Assembly (NCBI GenBank): GCA_034431315.1
Contig: DAOUDK010000124.1
Span: 1-5,757 of the forward strand
Direction: 5' to 3'
From: JAUWOY01 sp034431315
GTDB taxonomy: Bacteria; Chloroflexota; Anaerolineae; VGOG01
DNA length: 5,757 bases
Part shown: piece after piece, positions 5,072 to 5,757 of the stretch
How the letters are laid out: each line of letters opens with the position of its first letter
Numbering within the stretch: the first letter of the stretch is position 1
The notes under the pieces: generated by a model
Told to the model about the DNA's origin: nothing
Seen by the model: the letters and a program-made list of their open reading frames with translations, nothing else
The model's database searches: none
Translations under genes and position numbers: made by a program

Positions 5072-5151
5072 AGATTGGAAGTTGGAGATTGGAAGTTGGA
5101 GGTTGGAGTCCAATATCTAATCTCCAATCTCTAATTTCCAACTTCCAAAAC
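5054..5151. repeat. Inverted heptad-repeat array between the Gls24-like gene and fakA
   Basis: Eight consecutive 7-mers of TTGGAGA/TTAGAGA type run from 5054 to 5109 (TTGGATA, TTAGAGA twice, then five TTGGA-type copies), including a perfect tandem 14-mer, ATTGGAAGTTGGAG, at 5074-5087 and 5088-5101. From 5110 to 5151 six copies continue in the opposite orientation (CCAATAT, CTAATCT, CCAATCT, CTAATTT, CCAACTT, CCAAAAC). The two halves can fold into one long imperfect hairpin between the genes, perhaps affecting how much fakA is expressed. The motif matches the repeat at 1514-1562. Confidence 0.9.
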
Positions 5152-5155
5152 GGAG
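5152..5155 (+). promoter_or_regulatory. RBS supporting the TTG start of fakA
   Basis: GGAG lies 8 nt before TTG 5164, right after the last heptad. No ATG or GTG occurs in this frame near the conserved N-terminus, so TTG 5164 is the likely start. Confidence 0.5.
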
Positions 5156-5163
5156 ATACGGCT

Positions 5164-5757
5164 TTGACAAACGAGGATAAGACAACGAACTTATGCGATG
5201 GGAGAGGGCTCAGGCGGGCACTGGAGGCTGGCGCTGCCTGGCTGGAAAGGCACGTCGAGGTCATCAACGCCCTGAACGTTTATCCCGTGCCCGATGGCGA
5301 CACGGGCATCAACATGCTGCTCACCATGCAGGCCGCCCTCAAAGAGTTGAACAGCTCGCCGGCGCAGTCGGCCTCGGTCGTGGCCCACGCCGTGTCCTAT
5401 GGCTCGCTGATGGGGGCTCGCGGCAATTCGGGCGTCATCCTCTCTCAGTTATTCCGGGGGCTGGCCAGAAGTCTGGATAAAAAAGAGACCTTCACCGCCC
5501 TGGAGTTGGCTCAGGCCATGACGGAGGCTTCGGCTATAGCTTACCAGGGGGTGATCAAGCCCGTCGAAGGCACCATCCTCACCGTGGCCCGAGAGGCGGC
5601 CGATGCTGCGGTGGCCGCCGCCGAGGAGAATAACGACCTCCTCTACGTGCTGGAGAGAACGGTGACGGAAGCCAGGCACTCTGTCGCCAGGACGCCTTCG
5701 CTGTTGCAGGTGCTGGCGGATGCCGGCGTGGTTGATGCCGGCGGGCAGGGGTTGTTC
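5164..5757 (+). CDS. fakA: Fatty acid kinase catalytic subunit FakA (YloV/DhaL-like), 5' part
   Basis: The first 198 codons are present and the frame runs off the window; the family is usually about 550 residues. They form the DhaL-like (DAK2) ATP-binding domain: NVYPVPDGDTGINM (38-51), where D44 and D46 are expected Mg-ATP ligands, then GARGNSGVILSQ (84-95), KPVEGTILTVAREA, and RTPSLLQVLADAGVVDAGGQGLF at the edge. By family knowledge FakA phosphorylates fatty acids held by a FakB protein, feeding exogenous fatty acids into phospholipid synthesis. No FakB is in view. DhaL, the dihydroxyacetone kinase subunit, is the related alternative, but the YloU-like neighbour favours FakA. The frame is also open upstream through the heptad array to 5065, but TTG 5164 has the ribosome site. 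Confidence 0.93.
   Translation, partial: MTNEDKTTNLCDGRGLRRALEAGAAWLERHVEVINALNVYPVPDGDTGINMLLTMQAALKELNSSPAQSASVVAHAVSYGSLMGARGNSGVILSQLFRGLARSLDKKETFTALELAQAMTEASAIAYQGVIKPVEGTILTVAREAADAAVAAAEENNDLLYVLERTVTEARHSVARTPSLLQVLADAGVVDAGGQGLF

Noticed and set aside
5054..5151. CRISPR-like array between the Gls24-like gene and fakA
   Set aside because: The units are contiguous 7-mers with no spacers and they reverse orientation midway. They are simple heptad repeats.
5193..5480. 95-codon plus-strand open frame from ATG 5193
   Set aside because: It is an out-of-frame shadow of fakA. The frame starting at TTG 5164 carries the conserved PDGDTG and GARGNSG motifs.

Overview
The window is 5.76 kb of moderately GC-rich bacterial DNA, most likely from a Chloroflexota-type bacterium. 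That guess rests on the gene mix (a YqeC-MocA molybdenum-cofactor protein, RlmN, L28, and a Gls24-like/FakA pair), several GTG/TTG starts and the intergenic heptad repeats. No single marker here proves the taxon.

Layout: (1) 2-103, the tail of an unrecognised gene. (2) 130-2334, one very long frame encoding three proteins end to end: a YqeC-type P-loop protein, a MocA-type molybdopterin cytidylyltransferase, and a HAD-IIA (NagD-like) phosphatase. The first two belong together in maturing molybdenum hydroxylases. The third is joined through 17 residues encoded by seven 7-bp repeats, so the join looks like an accident of a spreading intergenic repeat. (3) 2312-3385, rlmN, overlapping the preceding gene by 23 bp. 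(4) 3400-4320, a compact and visibly more AT-rich insert: a sigma-70-like promoter with a 17-bp palindrome over its -10, then three genes joined by stop/start overlaps (a 40-aa ORF, a 116-aa helical protein, and a 135-aa TumE/DUF6516 family protein). It reads as a self-regulated toxin-antitoxin module. (5) 4364-4687 on the minus strand, a self-contained rpmB unit (L28) with its own promoter, RBS and terminator. (6) 4709-5757 on the plus strand, an Asp23/Gls24 (YloU-like) gene followed by the first 198 codons of fakA (YloV-like). These two are separated by an inverted array of the same heptad repeat found inside the triple fusion. The array also encodes the last residues of the Gls24-like protein.

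The housekeeping part matches a known neighbourhood in Gram-positive bacteria: L28 is encoded opposite to yloU-yloV, with divergent promoters in the gap. The most unusual features are the heptad repeat family that reaches coding sequence at two loci, and the three-ORF TumE module with a perfect Shine-Dalgarno and a palindromic promoter. No rRNA, tRNA, CRISPR array or insertion sequence was seen, and no gene-free stretch exceeds 200 bases.
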